A stretch of 64,000 nucleotides of DNA from Chryseobacterium sp. (GCF_008014695.1 NZ_VOXE01000002.1:310001-374000); one strand, 5' to 3'. Positions 1 to 9,104 are shown, counted from the first letter of the stretch. A program made the numbers and translations. The notes: generated from the sequence alone by a model not told the origin.

Positions 1-555
1 GTGGAATTTAGGGGTGAAATCTCTTTCGAAACCTCCGATACGACCCATATTTGTGGTCATTCTGGCGCCACAAATCTGTTCATAAATATCGTAGATCCTT
101 TCGCGCTCCTGAAACATATAGGTAAATCCGGTTAATGCACCGGTATCGACTCCAATTACCGCGTTGCACACCAAATGATCGGCAATTCTCGCCAGTTCCA
201 TCATGATCACGCGCATATAATCAACCCTTTTGGGCACTTCTACGCCGATGAGTTTTTCAACTGTCATGTGCCATCCTAAATTGTTGATGGGCGCTGAACA
301 GTAATTCATCCGGTCGGTAAGCGTCGTGATCTGGGTGAAATTCCTTCTTTCCGAGATTTTCTCAAAAGCGCGGTGAATATATCCCACAGTCTGCTCCGAG
401 TGAAGGATTTTTTCTCCGTCCATCGTCAGAATATTCTGAAAAATTCCGTGTGTTGCAGGGTGGGTCGGTCCGAGATTGAGGGTATATAACTGCCCGTCGA
501 TCTGTTCCTTGCTGTCGTACTGATTTAATATATTGGAGAGTGCGTTGTCTTTCAT
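1..555 (-). CDS. nuoD: NADH-quinone oxidoreductase subunit D, N-terminal part (cut by window edge)
   Basis: Partial gene: 185 codons from the ATG are present and the stop lies beyond the left edge. The 49 kDa subunit forms part of the quinone-binding cavity in the peripheral arm of complex I. The start MKDNALSNIL is followed by the family hallmark LGPTHPATHG at about residues 28-37, then the region around HSEQTVGYIHRAFEK and the NYCSAPINN segment. It is the fourth gene of a minus-strand nuoA-B-C-D series, 39 nt after nuoC. The sequence seen is ordinary for the family; about 220 residues should remain outside the window. Confidence 0.95.
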   Translation of the reverse strand, partial: MKDNALSNILNQYDSKEQIDGQLYTLNLGPTHPATHGIFQNILTMDGEKILHSEQTVGYIHRAFEKISERRNFTQITTLTDRMNYCSAPINNLGWHMTVEKLIGVEVPKRVDYMRVIMMELARIADHLVCNAVIGVDTGALTGFTYMFQERERIYDIYEQICGARMTTNMGRIGGFERDFTPKFH

Positions 556-594
556 ATTTTTTTGGATTTAGGCATTAAGCAAAAGCTTAGGCTG

Positions 595-1095
595 TTATCT
601 TCCGAACATGGCGTCGTCTTTATCGGTTCTGGTTCCGTCTTCGAGCCTGTATTCCTTCAGCATCGGATGATAACCGAGTTCCGGATCATTCAGGATCACC
701 CGTAAATCAGGATGGCCTTTAAATTTAATGCCGTAAAAATCGAATGTTTCCCTTTCCATCCAGTTGGCAGCTGCAAAAAGTTCCGTTAACGAATCCACTT
801 CGGCAAAATCTCTTGTCATAAAGGTTTTGAGACGGATCCTGTGGTTTTCAACCAGATTATGAAGGTGGTAAACCACGCCAATTTCTTTTTCAGGATTTTC
901 AGGAAAATGGACCCCGCAGATATCCGTAAGAAAGGTGTAACCCAAGCTACTGTCTTTCATATGGTGCACCACTTTTTTCAGATCTTCCTTTTTTATTTCG
1001 AGCGTTAGCATCCCATAAGATTCTGACTGCGTGATGACCGATTCCGGAAATTCTCTTACAAGAGCTTCTGAGACAAAATCATTCGTAAATTCCAT
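595..1095 (-). CDS. nuoC: NADH-quinone oxidoreductase subunit C (30 kDa subunit)
   Basis: 166-residue peripheral-arm subunit of the proton-pumping NADH dehydrogenase. The C-terminal family signature is visible at about residues 113-136: the ERETFDFYGIKF segment, then GHPDLRVIL and a downstream LKEYRLEDG stretch. Length is typical for a stand-alone NuoC (not the NuoCD fusion of enterobacteria). It starts 3 nt after the nuoB stop, consistent with translational coupling in one operon. C-terminal residues RTDKDDAMFGR form a short polar tail. Confidence 0.96.
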   Translation of the reverse strand: MEFTNDFVSEALVREFPESVITQSESYGMLTLEIKKEDLKKVVHHMKDSSLGYTFLTDICGVHFPENPEKEIGVVYHLHNLVENHRIRLKTFMTRDFAEVDSLTELFAAANWMERETFDFYGIKFKGHPDLRVILNDPELGYHPMLKEYRLEDGTRTDKDDAMFGR

Positions 1096-1098
1096 CCT

Positions 1099-1656
1099 TT
1101 AGTTTATTTTATAAGAGTCCAGTAATTCTTTATATTGAGGAAGATCTCTTCTTCTTAAACTTTCACTTTTCGAAAGGGCCTGAACCTGCATGAAACCTTC
1201 CAGAATCTGCTCCGGTCTTGGCGGGCAACCCGGAACGTACACGTCTACAGGAATTACCTTATCGATTCCCTGAAGAACCGAATACGTATCAAAAATTCCG
1301 CCGCTGCATGCGCAAGCTCCAACGGAAATGACCCATTTTGGTTCAGCCATTTGGGTGTAAACTTCTTTAAGAATTGGTCCCAGTTTTTTGGAAATCGTTC
1401 CGCAAACCATTAAAACATCGGCCTGTCTTGGAGAGAAACTCATTCTCTCGCCGCCGAAACGGGCAAGATCGTAGTTAGGACCCATCGTTGCCATAAATTC
1501 AATTCCGCAGCATGAAGTTGCGAAAGGAAGCGGCCATAAGGAAAGTGAACGCGCCATACCGATCAGACTGCTGAGTTGCGTAGCGAAAAATCCTTCGCCT
1601 TCGAAACCTGCAGGAGCGGGAGCGTTTGTATTTATTTGTGGTGTATTTTCTGACAT
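1099..1656 (-). CDS. nuoB: NADH-quinone oxidoreductase subunit B (iron-sulfur subunit)
   Basis: 185-residue subunit that binds the terminal 4Fe-4S cluster N2 of complex I, at the quinone site. With the start at MSENTPQ the four expected ligand cysteines fall at C49, C50, C115 and C144 (contexts SCCGIEF, GACACSGG, VPGCPPRPE), with the same 65- and 29-residue spacings as the E. coli protein. A start 10 codons upstream is open (MKFKIKKIKK) but would add only a lysine-rich leader coded by the A-rich stretch before the gene, so the inner ATG is preferred. A short Pro/Ala-rich segment precedes the conserved GEGFFAT. Confidence 0.95.
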   Translation of the reverse strand: MSENTPQINTNAPAPAGFEGEGFFATQLSSLIGMARSLSLWPLPFATSCCGIEFMATMGPNYDLARFGGERMSFSPRQADVLMVCGTISKKLGPILKEVYTQMAEPKWVISVGACACSGGIFDTYSVLQGIDKVIPVDVYVPGCPPRPEQILEGFMQVQALSKSESLRRRDLPQYKELLDSYKIN

Positions 1657-1712
1657 TTTTTTAATTTTTTTGATCTTAAATTTCAAGACCGTGGTTAACT
1701 AGAAAAAATATT

Positions 1713-2084
1713 TTACTTGTCCCAGTCCAAAGCACCTCTTTTAAGAACATATAAAAATCCTAAAAAGAAAATGGCAACAAAAGTGAGGACTGCAATGAAA
1801 CCGTCGATTCCAAATTCACGGAAATTGACAGCATAAGGGTAAAAAAATACAATTTCGATATCAAAAAGGACAAAAAGAATCGCGGTTAGAAAATATTTAA
1901 CGGAAAACGGACTTCTGGCGTCGCCCTGACTTTCAATTCCGCACTCAAAACTCTTGTTTTTATCAACTGTGGTGGTAGTAGGTTTCGGGCCTAAAAAATG
2001 GGCACCTAAAAGGGATACTGCGACAAAACCAATGGCTACTAAAGCCTGAATGATGATTGGAATATAATTTTCGGGTAAATTCAT
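1713..2084 (-). CDS. nuoA: NADH-quinone oxidoreductase subunit A
   Basis: 123-residue membrane subunit of complex I with three predicted transmembrane helices (about residues 10-29, 63-84 and 92-114). The conserved loop FECGIESQGDARSPFSVKYF between helices 1 and 2 and the acidic FDIEIVFFYPYAV motif in helix 2 identify the family. First gene of the nuo series; 56 nt separate its stop from the nuoB ATG. A Bacteroidetes-type -7 element lies about 90 nt upstream and should drive the whole operon. Confidence 0.95.
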   Translation of the reverse strand: MNLPENYIPIIIQALVAIGFVAVSLLGAHFLGPKPTTTTVDKNKSFECGIESQGDARSPFSVKYFLTAILFVLFDIEIVFFYPYAVNFREFGIDGFIAVLTFVAIFFLGFLYVLKRGALDWDK

Positions 2085-2175
2085 GTGTGCTATTTATTAA
2101 CCTTGCCTTTTATCTTTCGTAACTGTTTATTGAGCAACACGTGCACTTTTAATGCCGTAGTGTTTTCTCAATCTG

Positions 2176-2183
2176 CAAATTTA
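2176..2183 (-). promoter_or_regulatory. Probable nuo operon promoter (-7 element TAAATTTG)
   Basis: On the minus strand the sequence reads TAAATTTGC, matching the Bacteroidetes -7 consensus TAnnTTTG. It lies in the 5' spacer of nuoA and would give a leader of roughly 85-90 nt. No clear -33 TTG was found at the expected distance. Confidence 0.5.
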
Positions 2184-2257
2184 ATGAATAAAGCTGTAAG
2201 GAGGAAATTTAAGCCATGAAATTATCTCTAAAAACATTAATTAAAGAAGTGAACCCA

Positions 2258-2446
2258 TTACTTTTTCCCTGTATTTTTCAGTCTCTTCAAAACGAGATAA
2301 GCAATGTAACCGATGTACAGAAAAAGAAAGCTTGCAAAAAGGATATTGATGAGATTGTTGATCTTCTCATCTTCAACCTGAAAAAACTGATTGTAAACAA
2401 CAAAAGCCACAATCATCAGAACATAAAAATACAGCTGTTTTTTCAT
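2258..2446 (-). CDS. Small two-helix membrane protein, unknown function
   Basis: 62 residues with two hydrophobic segments (about 5-20 and 36-54) separated by an acidic linker VEDEKINN and ending in a basic tail KRLKNTGKK. No family recognised. Its ATG directly follows the TAA of the upstream acyltransferase-like gene (TAAATG, no spacer), so it is almost certainly translationally coupled to it. The opposite strand is also open here, but that frame runs antisense through both genes and has no family features. A membrane accessory role to the upstream protein is possible but only inferred. Confidence 0.65.
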   Translation of the reverse strand: MKKQLYFYVLMIVAFVVYNQFFQVEDEKINNLINILFASFLFLYIGYIAYLVLKRLKNTGKK

Positions 2447-3571
2447 TTAAATTTCTTTGGAAAAGGTACATCTTCTTTTGTGATTCACCGGATTGTAATC
2501 CTGCCAAAGTACCTGAACACTTTTATTTTCAGCCAGTTCCGGATTGGTTTCGGCAAATTTAATGCCCATTTTATTGAACCGTATAAAAACTTCCTTCAGA
2601 ATAATTGCCGTCACCCCTCTTCGTTGGTATTTGGGTTGTATGCCGATCAAATAGAAATTGGCGCGGTCGTTTTTCTTACCTGCCTGCAGAAAATGCCACC
2701 ATCCGAAAGGGAAGAGTTTGCCTTTTGATTTCTGAAGCGCTTTTGAATAGGAGGGCATTGTTATCGCAAAAGAAATCAGTTCATGATTTTCATCTTCCAC
2801 GCAAATCACGTAATTTTTATCAATGAAGGGAAAATATTTTTCTTTGTAGGTCTTGATCTGTTCGTCGGTTATTGGCGTGTAGGTGGAAAGCGTGTTATAG
2901 GTTTGGTCCAGAAGTTTGAACATTGGCTCCACATAGGGTAGGATTTCCTTCTTGTTTTTAAAATTCAGGACCTTAAGTTTGTATTTTTCTGCAATAAGGG
3001 TGCTGAATTTCTCAACTTTCGGCGGCAGTATTTCGGGGAAATTCATTTCAAATTCCACCCATTCTTTTTCCATCGCAAATCCAAGTTTCTCCAGATGTTT
3101 GGGATAGTACTCGAAATTGTAAAGGCCGATCATCGTGGCGAGCTTGTCAAATCCCATCGTGAGCATTCCTGCCTTGTCGAGATTTGTAAAACCCATGGGT
3201 CCTTCAATTTTTTTGATGTTTCTTTCTTTAGCAAATCTTACTGCGTTGTTAAGGAGTGCTTCAGAAACTTCATAATCATCAATAAAATCCAGCCAGCCAA
3301 AGCGGGCTTTGCTCGTGCCGTTCTCATCTGTTTCATTATGATTGACGATTACGGCTATCCGACCCGCAACAGAGCCGTCTTTGTAGGCTAAAAACTGTCG
3401 GGTATCAGAAGTAGCCAGTGCAGGGTTTTCTTTCGGATCCCAAATGTTTTTTTCATCATTGATCAAAGGCGGAACATAATTTTCGTTCTTTTTGTAAAGA
3501 TCCATCGGAAAACGGATGAAATTTTTTAAATCATCATCAGTTTTCACCTCAATTACAGAAATATCAGACAT
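2447..3571 (-). CDS. GNAT-like acyltransferase domain protein (YghO-type; often annotated GTP cyclohydrolase)
   Basis: 374 residues, a Bacteroidetes family that carries a C-terminal GNAT-like fold. Visible features: N-terminal DLYKKNENYVPPL at about 24-37, a central KKIEGPMGFTNLDKAG segment where the substrate would sit, and near the C-terminus an acetyl-CoA-binding-like IGIQPKYQRRGVTAIIL, the usual Q/R-x-x-G-x-A/G loop. The substrate is unknown; the GTP cyclohydrolase name seen on homologues has no support from the motifs here. The start MSDISVIEVK is preceded by A-rich DNA. The downstream 62-residue membrane gene begins at the base after its stop. Confidence 0.75.
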   Translation of the reverse strand: MSDISVIEVKTDDDLKNFIRFPMDLYKKNENYVPPLINDEKNIWDPKENPALATSDTRQFLAYKDGSVAGRIAVIVNHNETDENGTSKARFGWLDFIDDYEVSEALLNNAVRFAKERNIKKIEGPMGFTNLDKAGMLTMGFDKLATMIGLYNFEYYPKHLEKLGFAMEKEWVEFEMNFPEILPPKVEKFSTLIAEKYKLKVLNFKNKKEILPYVEPMFKLLDQTYNTLSTYTPITDEQIKTYKEKYFPFIDKNYVICVEDENHELISFAITMPSYSKALQKSKGKLFPFGWWHFLQAGKKNDRANFYLIGIQPKYQRRGVTAIILKEVFIRFNKMGIKFAETNPELAENKSVQVLWQDYNPVNHKRRCTFSKEI

Positions 3572-3680
3572 GTGGTTTTATTTGAAGAACAAATATAAAT
3601 CATTAAAACATATCACAAAACTTTGGCACGTTTTTTACAGCTTAAATCACTTAATAAATCTTAAAAAAAAAGGAGAAAAA

Positions 3681-4388
3681 ATGACAGGTTATTACATCAT
3701 TATAGGGATTTCGATGCTCATCAGCTGGCTGGTTTCATCCAGGCTGAAATCGAAGTTCGAACATTATTCCAAAGTGCATTTGCGCAATGGGATGTCCGGA
3801 AAAGAAATCGCAGAAAAAATGCTCAGAGATAACGGGATTTCAGATGTTCAGGTCATCTCGGTTCCCGGACAACTCACCGATCATTACAATCCGGTGAATA
3901 AGACCGTAAATTTATCAGAAGGGGTATATATGCAGCGAAATGCCGCCGCAGCCGCTGTTGCGGCTCACGAGTGCGGACATGCTGTACAGCACAAAGTGGG
4001 TTATTCGATGTTGCAGCTCCGTTCCAAACTGGTTCCGGTTGTAAACATCAGTTCAAATTTAATGCAGTTTGTGCTAATTGCCGGTATTGCCTTGATGTTT
4101 GCCACAAGATCAATTGAAAATCCAAACGGTAACACGACTGTTCTCGCGATCGGCGTTGCAATGTTTGCAGTGACAACACTTTTTACATTTATCACATTAC
4201 CGGTAGAATACGACGCGAGTAACCGCGCGATGAAATGGTTAAAAGACACCGGAACCGTAACTTCGGAAGAATATGTTGGAGTTAAAGATTCTTTAACATG
4301 GGCCGCAAGAACATATCTCGTGGCGGCTTTAGGCTCATTAGCACAACTCCTGTATTGGGGATCGATGTTAATGGGACGAAGAGATTAA
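3681..4388 (+). CDS. Membrane zinc metallopeptidase (Zn_peptidase_2 / YugP family)
   Basis: 235-residue integral membrane peptidase. The zinc site HECGH is at residues 96-100 (H96, E97, H100) and a likely third ligand is E177 in PVEYDASNRA, as in YugP-like proteins. Hydrophobic segments lie at about 3-19, 117-141, 152-172 and 212-228. The ATG used here is preceded by AGGAGAAAAA, one of the few Shine-Dalgarno-like sequences in this window. An open frame extends 55 codons upstream, but that stretch is rich in Lys, Phe and Tyr, matches nothing and overlaps the promoter region shared with the divergent acyltransferase-like gene. Natural substrates are unknown. Confidence 0.85.
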   Translation: MTGYYIIIGISMLISWLVSSRLKSKFEHYSKVHLRNGMSGKEIAEKMLRDNGISDVQVISVPGQLTDHYNPVNKTVNLSEGVYMQRNAAAAAVAAHECGHAVQHKVGYSMLQLRSKLVPVVNISSNLMQFVLIAGIALMFATRSIENPNGNTTVLAIGVAMFAVTTLFTFITLPVEYDASNRAMKWLKDTGTVTSEEYVGVKDSLTWAARTYLVAALGSLAQLLYWGSMLMGRRD

Positions 4389-4424
4389 AAGACATTTAAA
4401 TATTTTTTAAGGGCCTCAATTATT

Positions 4425-5027
4425 TCAAAGCCATTTAAAATTAATATTCTGCATCTCGGACAGTTGTTCCGAGATGCTTTCTTTTTGGGAGGTTTTTACT
4501 TTTGCTGAAATTCGGCAGTTTTCATCGGACACAAAGTCCAGAATTTTTCCGTCAAATTTATTGAGAAGCGTAAAAATGAGGTTCTGCTGACTGAAACTGA
4601 AATGTATTTCGAGTTCTGATTCCAGTTCTTTGATAATGATTTCGGCGGCATCCAAAGTGAGTTTTGCCGATTCTTTATAGGCTTTCACGAGACCAGAAAC
4701 GCCGAGTTTCGTTCCACCGTAATACCGTACGACAATCAAAAGAACATTGGTTAAGCCGTTTGCCAAAAGCTGGTTGTAAATAGGCAGACCTGCACTTCCT
4801 GAAGGTTCCCCGTCATCATTCGCGCGGTAATTTTCGCCATTCAAACCCAATCGGAATGCATAACAGTGATGCGTCGCTTTCGGATGGAGTTCTCTAACTT
4901 TTCCCAAACAGATTTTCAGATCTGTTTCTTCAGCCAGAGGAAAGGCAAAACCGATAAATTTGCTTCCTTTTTCCTTCAGCAGGATTTCCTCAACAGGAGA
5001 TTTTAGAGTGCTGTAGGAGAATTCCAA
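4425..5027 (-). CDS. yigZ: IMPACT family protein YigZ
   Basis: 200 residues of the UPF0029/YigZ family. N-terminal domain motifs: KGSKFIGFAFP at about 19-29, the HPKATHHCYAFRLG stretch, NDDGEPSGSAGLPIYN, and VVRYYGGTKLGVSGL. The C-terminal EF-G-like DUF1949 domain starts near residue 138. Biochemical role is unsettled in bacteria; eukaryotic IMPACT regulates Gcn2. The gene overlaps the 3' end of ribD by 25 nt, so the two are transcribed together and probably coupled in translation. Confidence 0.92.
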   Translation of the reverse strand: MEFSYSTLKSPVEEILLKEKGSKFIGFAFPLAEETDLKICLGKVRELHPKATHHCYAFRLGLNGENYRANDDGEPSGSAGLPIYNQLLANGLTNVLLIVVRYYGGTKLGVSGLVKAYKESAKLTLDAAEIIIKELESELEIHFSFSQQNLIFTLLNKFDGKILDFVSDENCRISAKVKTSQKESISEQLSEMQNINFKWL

Positions 5028-6055
5028 GGTTGAATGTTTTTATAGAACTCAATGCTGTTGTCACGGAATTGCTTTGAATCGGCGAGATCAAAATCAAAAT
5101 CCGGCGCTTCGGTACCGTTTCCGAGCCTTAAATTTTCATTTTTAATGACGATGGCCTCATCCCAAAGTCCTGTGCTGATGAACTGTTCCAAAGTAAAACG
5201 GCCGCCCTCCACCAAAACCGACTGAATCTGTTTTTCATACAGTTTCTGCATTAAATTTTCCAGAAAATTCTCTTTTTCAATTCTGATGAATTTTAGATTT
5301 CCTTCCACAGAATCTTTGAATAAATTAAAAACAAGCGTCTCAGCTTCAGTGTTAAAAATCTTAAAATCCCGCGGAACTTTTAAATCAAGATCAATTAAAA
5401 TCCGCACCGGATTTCTGCCGGAAATTTCGCGGGTAGTTAAATCGGGATTGTCGGTCAAAGCGGTTTTGGTGCCTATTAAAATAGCGTGTTCTTCGCTCCT
5501 CAGTTGGTGAACAAACTGTTTGGTGAGCGCATTGCTAATTTGTGTAGGTTTAAAATCCTTGTTGATAAATCCGTCTCCGGATTCTGCCCATTTCAGAATG
5601 ATATAAGGCCGTTTTTTCTTTTGAAAAGTAAAGAATCTGCGGTTGAGTTGGCGGCAGTTCTCTTCTAATATTCCTGAAACTACTTCAATTCCGGCCTTTT
5701 CAATGATTGCTTTTCCTTTTCCGTTTACTTTTTTATGAGGGTCTAATGTTCCGATGACCACTTTTCTAAAACCGGTTTCTACGATCTTATCGGCACAGGG
5801 CGGTGTTTTCCCGAAATGGGAACACGGCTCCAGCGAAACATAAATGGTAGATTCTTTCAGCAGTCCGGGATCTTTTACAGAACTGATGGCATTGATTTCC
5901 GCGTGGTTTTCGCCCGCTGTATGGTGAAAACCTTCCCCGATAATTTCATCCTGATGTACAATAACACTTCCTACCAGTGGATTGGGGTACGTGTTTCCCA
6001 GAGCCTGCTCCGCCAGCTGAATACAGCGGTTCATGTAAAATTCATCTGTTTTCAT
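5003..6055 (-). CDS. ribD: Bifunctional riboflavin biosynthesis deaminase/reductase
   Basis: About 350 residues. RibD catalyses two steps of riboflavin synthesis: deamination of the pyrimidinone amine, then reduction of the ribosyl group. The N-terminal CMP/dCMP-deaminase-like zinc site is clear: HAE at 51-53, with C78 and C87 in EPCSHFGKTPPC. The C-terminal reductase domain begins near residue 148 (RPYIILKWAESGDG), with LIGTKTALTDNPDLTTR and LVEGGRFTLEQFI as NADPH/substrate elements. The start MKTDEFYMNR fits the family better than an open start seven codons upstream. Other rib genes are not nearby. Confidence 0.93.
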   Translation of the reverse strand: MKTDEFYMNRCIQLAEQALGNTYPNPLVGSVIVHQDEIIGEGFHHTAGENHAEINAISSVKDPGLLKESTIYVSLEPCSHFGKTPPCADKIVETGFRKVVIGTLDPHKKVNGKGKAIIEKAGIEVVSGILEENCRQLNRRFFTFQKKKRPYIILKWAESGDGFINKDFKPTQISNALTKQFVHQLRSEEHAILIGTKTALTDNPDLTTREISGRNPVRILIDLDLKVPRDFKIFNTEAETLVFNLFKDSVEGNLKFIRIEKENFLENLMQKLYEKQIQSVLVEGGRFTLEQFISTGLWDEAIVIKNENLRLGNGTEAPDFDFDLADSKQFRDNSIEFYKNIQPWNSPTAL

Positions 6056-6110
6056 TCCAAAAAAAAGCGAAGACAAATTGCTTTGCTTCGCCAGTATAAT
6101 TTGTGATTTA

Positions 6111-8228
6111 TTATTCGCCTACAATCATGTGGTGAAGGTTCTGCTTCAGACTCTCGAGCAATGCTTTTTTGTCTTCGATATTCTGAAAAGTATCTTTCAG
6201 CAAAGGATTGTCTTTTGACGAGTTGCTGAAGAAACCGAGGTTGTTTTCGAGTTTGGCGATTTCAGCCTCCAGATCGGCGATCTGGTTCTTTATTTTTCTG
6301 GCTTTATCGGTAATCTGCGTATCCGAAAGGCCCTCTTCCTTCAGATCAAACTCATTGATTTTGTTGAGTTTTAATTTTTCTCTCAGTGTTTTGTTAAAGT
6401 CGGTATTGATGCTGAGTTTCTCTTTCGGTACTTTCCCGATGGCATTCCACGCAGTTTTAATCTGCTCAATCTTTTCCACACTTCCATCTTCATCAGTTAT
6501 GGTTTTTAATTCTTCCAGAAGGGCATTTTTACGGATAAAATTGTCTTTCCAGTTGTCGGTTGTGGCATTGTTTTTCTCCCGGAAATTGTTGAAGAAGGTA
6601 TTGCAGGCTTCGCGGAAGTCCTCCCAAATTTTATTGGTCTGGCTTCGCGGTACATGTCCGATCTTTTTCCAGTCTTCCTGAAGTTTTTTAAATAAAGGAA
6701 CAGTGGTTTCCCAGTCTTCAGAATGCATGTTTTCCTTGGCCAGCTCAATGAGTTTCATCTTTTCCTCAAAATTTTTCTGCTGCGAACCTTTCAGATTTTT
6801 ATAAAAATCATTCTTTTTGCTGTTGAATTCACGCAGATTCTGCTTGAAAGCATCCCAATTCTGGTTGGATACTTTCCGTGGTACGCTTCCTGTTTTCAGG
6901 AATTCGCTCCGCAGTTCTTCTATCTTTTTAATCGCGTTCTGCCAGTAGCTGTGGCTTACGTCTTTTCCGTGATCGGCAAGCTGTTTGATCTCTTCAATAA
7001 TCTTATTCTTCTTCTCCAGATTGGCAGTCTGTTCTGCTTCCATCTGAGACGAAAGTTCTGATTTTCGCTCATGGATCTTGTCGGAAATTTCCTTGAAAAT
7101 TTCCCAGGTTTTTTCCCGGAATTCTTCCGCAACGGGCTCTGCTTCTTCTTTCCAGAGTTTGTGGAGGTACTGAAGTTCATTTAGAGCTTTCTGAACCATC
7201 GGTTCATTCTCGAGTTCTTTGGCTCTTTCAATAATATGAAGTCTTTTTTCCAGGTTGTGCGCGAATTCCTGTTCGCGGTATTCCTTATTCATCTCCAGCA
7301 TGGCATAAAACTGGTTCAGATGATGAAAATAATTGTTGTTGAGGAGTTTAAATTCCGATTTTGCTACCTGTCCGGCATTTTGCCATGCTTCTTTGATGGA
7401 ACGCATTTCCTTGAAGAAATTTACGCCCGGTTCTGAATTGGTATAGAGGTTTTTAAGCCTGTCGATAATGCTTTGGCGCGTGGCAAGATTTACCTGATGT
7501 TCCGCATCCTGTTTTTTATGATATTCGTCCTGCTTTTCTTTGAAGATGTGGATGAGCCCTGAAAGTTTTGAAGAATCGCGGTGAACATATTCAGTAGCAA
7601 CTTCAGCAGTTTCGTTTCCGGGATTTTCCTGTTTTTCTTTAGCTTCTTCTTCGTGAATCAGATGATGAGCATGATCTTTCAAAAGATTGAACTGTTTAAA
7701 AAAAGTTCCTGCATTGTCTTTATTAACGATATTTTCCATCTCCTTTAAAGTCTGAGACAGCGTCAGCTGGGCGACAGCCGTTTCTTCATTTTGATGGGGA
7801 GTTGCGGCAGATTTTATTTTTTCTTCGGGAACAGAAGTAGAATTAACCACATCCTTCTGAGCGGGTTCTTCTGTAGGCTTTTCAACGGATTCTTCTGCAG
7901 GAATCTCAGCGGTTTTTTCCTCAGAAATTTCTTCAGCCGGCGTTTCAGCTTCTTCCGAGACCGGTTCAACAGAAGTTGTTTCTTCCGGTTGGATAGGCTC
8001 TTCGGAAGGCTTTTGGGTGGGAGTTTCTTCAGTTTTTTCCGCAGAAAAATCTTCAGCCGAGGCTTCAGTTGCAGATGAAACCAGGTCAGTAGACTCGGTT
8101 TCTTCCCGGATTTCTACTGCTTTTTCAGCTTCCGTACCCAAGGGATTATCGGTCTTTATCTCCTCCGCAGTTACTGCTGCGTCGTTTTTTTTGGGTTCGT
8201 TGTCAGAAAGTAAATCTTCTGTAATCAT
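6111..8228 (-). CDS. DUF349 repeat protein with acidic low-complexity N-terminus
   Basis: 705 residues. Residues 1-160 are a Glu/Thr/Pro/Ala-rich low-complexity region with repeated EEPA/TEE blocks and are probably disordered. Residues about 170-640 hold several tandem DUF349 units, each an alpha-helical module with a W-K-x-I/A-G core (examples: IKEAWQNAGQVAKSEF, KLQEDWKKIGHVPR, IKTAWNAIGKVPKEKL). The C-terminus (about 650-700) is a coiled coil followed by a short tail. DUF349 proteins are widespread in Bacteroidetes and Actinobacteria; function is unknown. Flanked by ribD downstream and aroE upstream on the same strand. No signal peptide, so cytoplasmic. Confidence 0.85.
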   Translation of the reverse strand: MITEDLLSDNEPKKNDAAVTAEEIKTDNPLGTEAEKAVEIREETESTDLVSSATEASAEDFSAEKTEETPTQKPSEEPIQPEETTSVEPVSEEAETPAEEISEEKTAEIPAEESVEKPTEEPAQKDVVNSTSVPEEKIKSAATPHQNEETAVAQLTLSQTLKEMENIVNKDNAGTFFKQFNLLKDHAHHLIHEEEAKEKQENPGNETAEVATEYVHRDSSKLSGLIHIFKEKQDEYHKKQDAEHQVNLATRQSIIDRLKNLYTNSEPGVNFFKEMRSIKEAWQNAGQVAKSEFKLLNNNYFHHLNQFYAMLEMNKEYREQEFAHNLEKRLHIIERAKELENEPMVQKALNELQYLHKLWKEEAEPVAEEFREKTWEIFKEISDKIHERKSELSSQMEAEQTANLEKKNKIIEEIKQLADHGKDVSHSYWQNAIKKIEELRSEFLKTGSVPRKVSNQNWDAFKQNLREFNSKKNDFYKNLKGSQQKNFEEKMKLIELAKENMHSEDWETTVPLFKKLQEDWKKIGHVPRSQTNKIWEDFREACNTFFNNFREKNNATTDNWKDNFIRKNALLEELKTITDEDGSVEKIEQIKTAWNAIGKVPKEKLSINTDFNKTLREKLKLNKINEFDLKEEGLSDTQITDKARKIKNQIADLEAEIAKLENNLGFFSNSSKDNPLLKDTFQNIEDKKALLESLKQNLHHMIVGE

Positions 8229-8312
8229 GGCAGTCTTTTTTTATTAAATGGAGGGTCAGGACACCGATTTGGTTTTATGACCGAAATATTGCACTAAATT
8301 AACTTATTTTTT

Positions 8313-9041
8313 TTAGAAATTCCAAATTTCCCAGGCCTTTTCTGCCTGTTGTTCAAGCATATAATAACCATTGACTGTTTTTGATCCTTTTTCTCCTGCT
8401 TTTTTCAGAAAAAGAGTCGTGGAAGGATTGTAAATAAGGTCGATTACGAGATGTTTTTCCGACAAACCGCCGAAAGGAAAAGTAAGGCATTTTTCCACGT
8501 CCGGAAAGGTCCCAACCGGTGTACACTGAATAATGATCTGATTTTCGGCAACCATTCTTTCTGTTAAATTTTCGAAACTCAAGTTGGTATTCCGGGCAAC
8601 AGTTTGGTAGGGAATTCCGTTTTTCTCCAGCACATATCTGATCGCTTTAGCAGCTCCGCCGTTTCCCAGGACCAAGGCATTATGGTGAAAATTTTCTTTG
8701 TGAAGAAGCATTGTTCTTTCAAACCCGAATGCATCAGTATTGTAGCCTGTTTTTTTACCGTATTTTATGTGAATGCAGTTTACCGCGCCTATTTTTTCTG
8801 CTTCCTCACTTAATTCATCCAGAAAAGCGATGATTTTTTCTTTGTATGGAATGGTTACATTGAGACCCACCATCTCGGGATCGTTCAGTAGGTTTTCAAC
8901 CTCATCAATTTCTTCCATATCAAATAAACCGTAGGAATGATTTTCCAGACTTAATTGCATGAATTTCTCTTCAAAAAAGTTCTTTGAAAATGAATAGGAG
9001 ATGTTTCTCCCGATTAGACCAAATCTTTTCGTTGCTTCCAT
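8313..9041 (-). CDS. aroE: Shikimate dehydrogenase
   Basis: 242 residues; NADP-dependent reduction of 3-dehydroshikimate to shikimate in aromatic amino-acid synthesis. Substrate-site SYSFSKNFF at about 15-23, catalytic K67 in NVTIPYKEK, D103 in YNTDAFGF, and the Rossmann motif VLGNGGAAKAI at about 124-134 are all present. The start MEATKRFG is set by the family N-terminus and by the promoter: the element TATTTTTG lies 4 nt before this ATG, so an upstream start 13 codons earlier (MAELSSAF) would lie before the transcription start. Confidence 0.93.
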   Translation of the reverse strand: MEATKRFGLIGRNISYSFSKNFFEEKFMQLSLENHSYGLFDMEEIDEVENLLNDPEMVGLNVTIPYKEKIIAFLDELSEEAEKIGAVNCIHIKYGKKTGYNTDAFGFERTMLLHKENFHHNALVLGNGGAAKAIRYVLEKNGIPYQTVARNTNLSFENLTERMVAENQIIIQCTPVGTFPDVEKCLTFPFGGLSEKHLVIDLIYNPSTTLFLKKAGEKGSKTVNGYYMLEQQAEKAWEIWNF

Positions 9042-9045
9042 TCCC

Positions 9046-9053
9046 CAAAAATA
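9046..9053 (-). promoter_or_regulatory. aroE promoter -7 element, predicts a leaderless mRNA
   Basis: Minus strand reads TATTTTTG, then GGGA, then the aroE ATG. The 4-nt gap is the same as the gap between the same element and the first base of RNase P RNA in this window, so transcription should begin at the A of the ATG. Confidence 0.6.
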
Positions 9054-9104
9054 AAAAAAGGCTGAAGATAATTCAGCCATTCAGTTCATTTATAATTGAG
9101 TAAA

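Noticed and set aside
2216-2728. Plus-strand open frame of 170 codons opposite the acyltransferase-like gene
   Set aside because: It runs antisense through two well-supported genes and shows no family motif. The minus-strand genes have clear motifs and a coupled TAAATG junction.
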